Shown here: positions 63,765 to 64,000 of the stretch, one piece after another
Numbering within the stretch: position 1 is the stretch's first letter
Layout of the letters: every line of letters starts with the position of its first letter
Assembly: GCF_012641475.1 (NCBI RefSeq)
Contig: NZ_JABAIL010000002.1
Location: 507,449 to 571,448, forward strand
Direction of reading: 5' to 3'
DNA from: Flammeovirga agarivorans
GTDB lineage: Bacteria; Bacteroidota; Bacteroidia; Cytophagales; Flammeovirgaceae
Length of the DNA: 64,000 bases
Translations under genes and position numbers: made by a program
Notes under the pieces: model-generated
Databases searched by the model: none
What the model saw: only the letters and a program-made list of their open reading frames with translations
Told to the model about the DNA's origin: nothing

Positions 63765-64000
63765 TTAAACCAACTCTCTTACTTTTAAAGAAGATCCATT
63801 TTGTTCAATCACTTCAACGGCTGTTCCTTTAGATATAAAACCTCCTTCTGTGGTAGCATCGTAATAATTATCTTCAATTTTAACTTTGCCAGATGGACGT
63901 AGAACAGTATGCGCTGTACCAGTTTGACCAATATAAGATGTACCCAAAAAGTCAGCAGAATATCCTTGATCACTATCCATTTTTTCTGATAAACCCACCT
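63765..64000 (-). CDS. NfeD-like protein, C-terminal OB-fold part (5' end beyond window)
   Basis: The open frame runs from the window's last base to a stop at 63765, about 78 residues, without a start that must be true; the N-terminus lies outside. The visible part is the NfeD C-terminal OB-fold: SYIGQTGTAHTVLRPSGKVKIEDNYYDATTEGGFI, then GTAVEVIEQNGSSLKVREL. Family members are membrane proteins often encoded next to stomatin/flotillin genes or fused to ClpP-like serine protease domains; whether that holds here cannot be seen. Confidence 0.82.
   Translation of the reverse strand, partial: VGLSEKMDSDQGYSADFLGTSYIGQTGTAHTVLRPSGKVKIEDNYYDATTEGGFISKGTAVEVIEQNGSSLKVRELV

Noticed and set aside
1-64000. 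tRNA, rRNA, CRISPR, insertion sequence or prophage
   Set aside because: No cloverleaf-like GC-rich segment, regularly spaced repeat, transposase or phage gene was recognised while reading the intergenic regions on both strands.

Overview
The window is an AT-rich, gene-dense chromosomal segment from a member of the Bacteroidota, most likely a marine Cytophagales (Flammeovirgaceae-like) bacterium; the lineage below phylum is inference. Evidence for the phylum: several intergenic regions carry the TTTG / TAnnTTTG promoter pattern of Bacteroidota, lipoproteins with SxxC lipoboxes are common, there is a TonB-dependent receptor with an N-terminal carboxypeptidase-regulatory-like domain, a succinate dehydrogenase with one cytochrome b subunit, a single long bifunctional-type RelA/SpoT protein, and small secreted proteins of no known family. 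I see no rRNA, tRNA, CRISPR array, insertion sequence or prophage. The content is mostly housekeeping.

Layout. 1-925: YheT-like hydrolase (cut by the window edge) and a GNAT acetyltransferase. 1261-2263: tandem pair of related secreted proteins of unknown family, then a TfoX-N protein and a GLPGLI/thioredoxin-like protein without the redox cysteines. 4026-5456: asnS. 5694-8710: lipoprotein, AraC-type regulator, NPP-type phosphodiesterase. 8887-11295: TonB receptor. 11564-16355: a sugar locus (beta-mannosidase lipoprotein, AGE-family epimerase lipoprotein, aldo/keto reductase). 16802-20338: sdhCAB operon on the minus strand. 20697-23057: ispE with an NSS sodium symporter. 23547-28030: periplasmic folding genes (two SurA-related proteins), MoxR ATPase and an FGE-like protein. 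28245-31652: prfB, ALDH7-type dehydrogenase, single-domain response regulator. 31733-35103: unknown helical protein, trpG/pabA, cvpA, yqeY. 35420-39236: probable four-gene operon pdxJ, degenerate DeoC-like protein, HtrA protease, trxB. 39452-43918: M23/LysM peptidase, Ppx/GppA, ammonium transporter 1, pdxH with a COG2509 flavoprotein. 45671-49123: coiled-coil lipoprotein; glycosyltransferase and WecA-like transferase pair. 49277-56586: trigger factor, RelA/SpoT, and a large GAF-repeat PP2C phosphatase. 56658-59254: sulfur genes metZ, osmC, rhodanese, and a GNAT protein. 60089-63596: agmatine-to-putrescine genes aguB-aguA and ammonium transporter 2. 63765-64000: end of an NfeD-like gene.

How the genes fit together. 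aguA and aguB release ammonia while turning agmatine into putrescine, and an ammonium transporter lies just downstream. pdxJ and pdxH are two steps of the DXP-dependent vitamin B6 route; ispE belongs to the MEP isoprenoid route that shares DXP. The RelA/SpoT protein and the GAF/PP2C phosphatase may both be signalling proteins. No clear new multi-gene system is evident. The items most worth a second look are the DeoC-fold pseudoenzyme locked behind pdxJ, the tandem secreted paralogues, the GAF-repeat phosphatase with an altered metal-site motif, and the exported AGE-family enzyme in the mannose locus.
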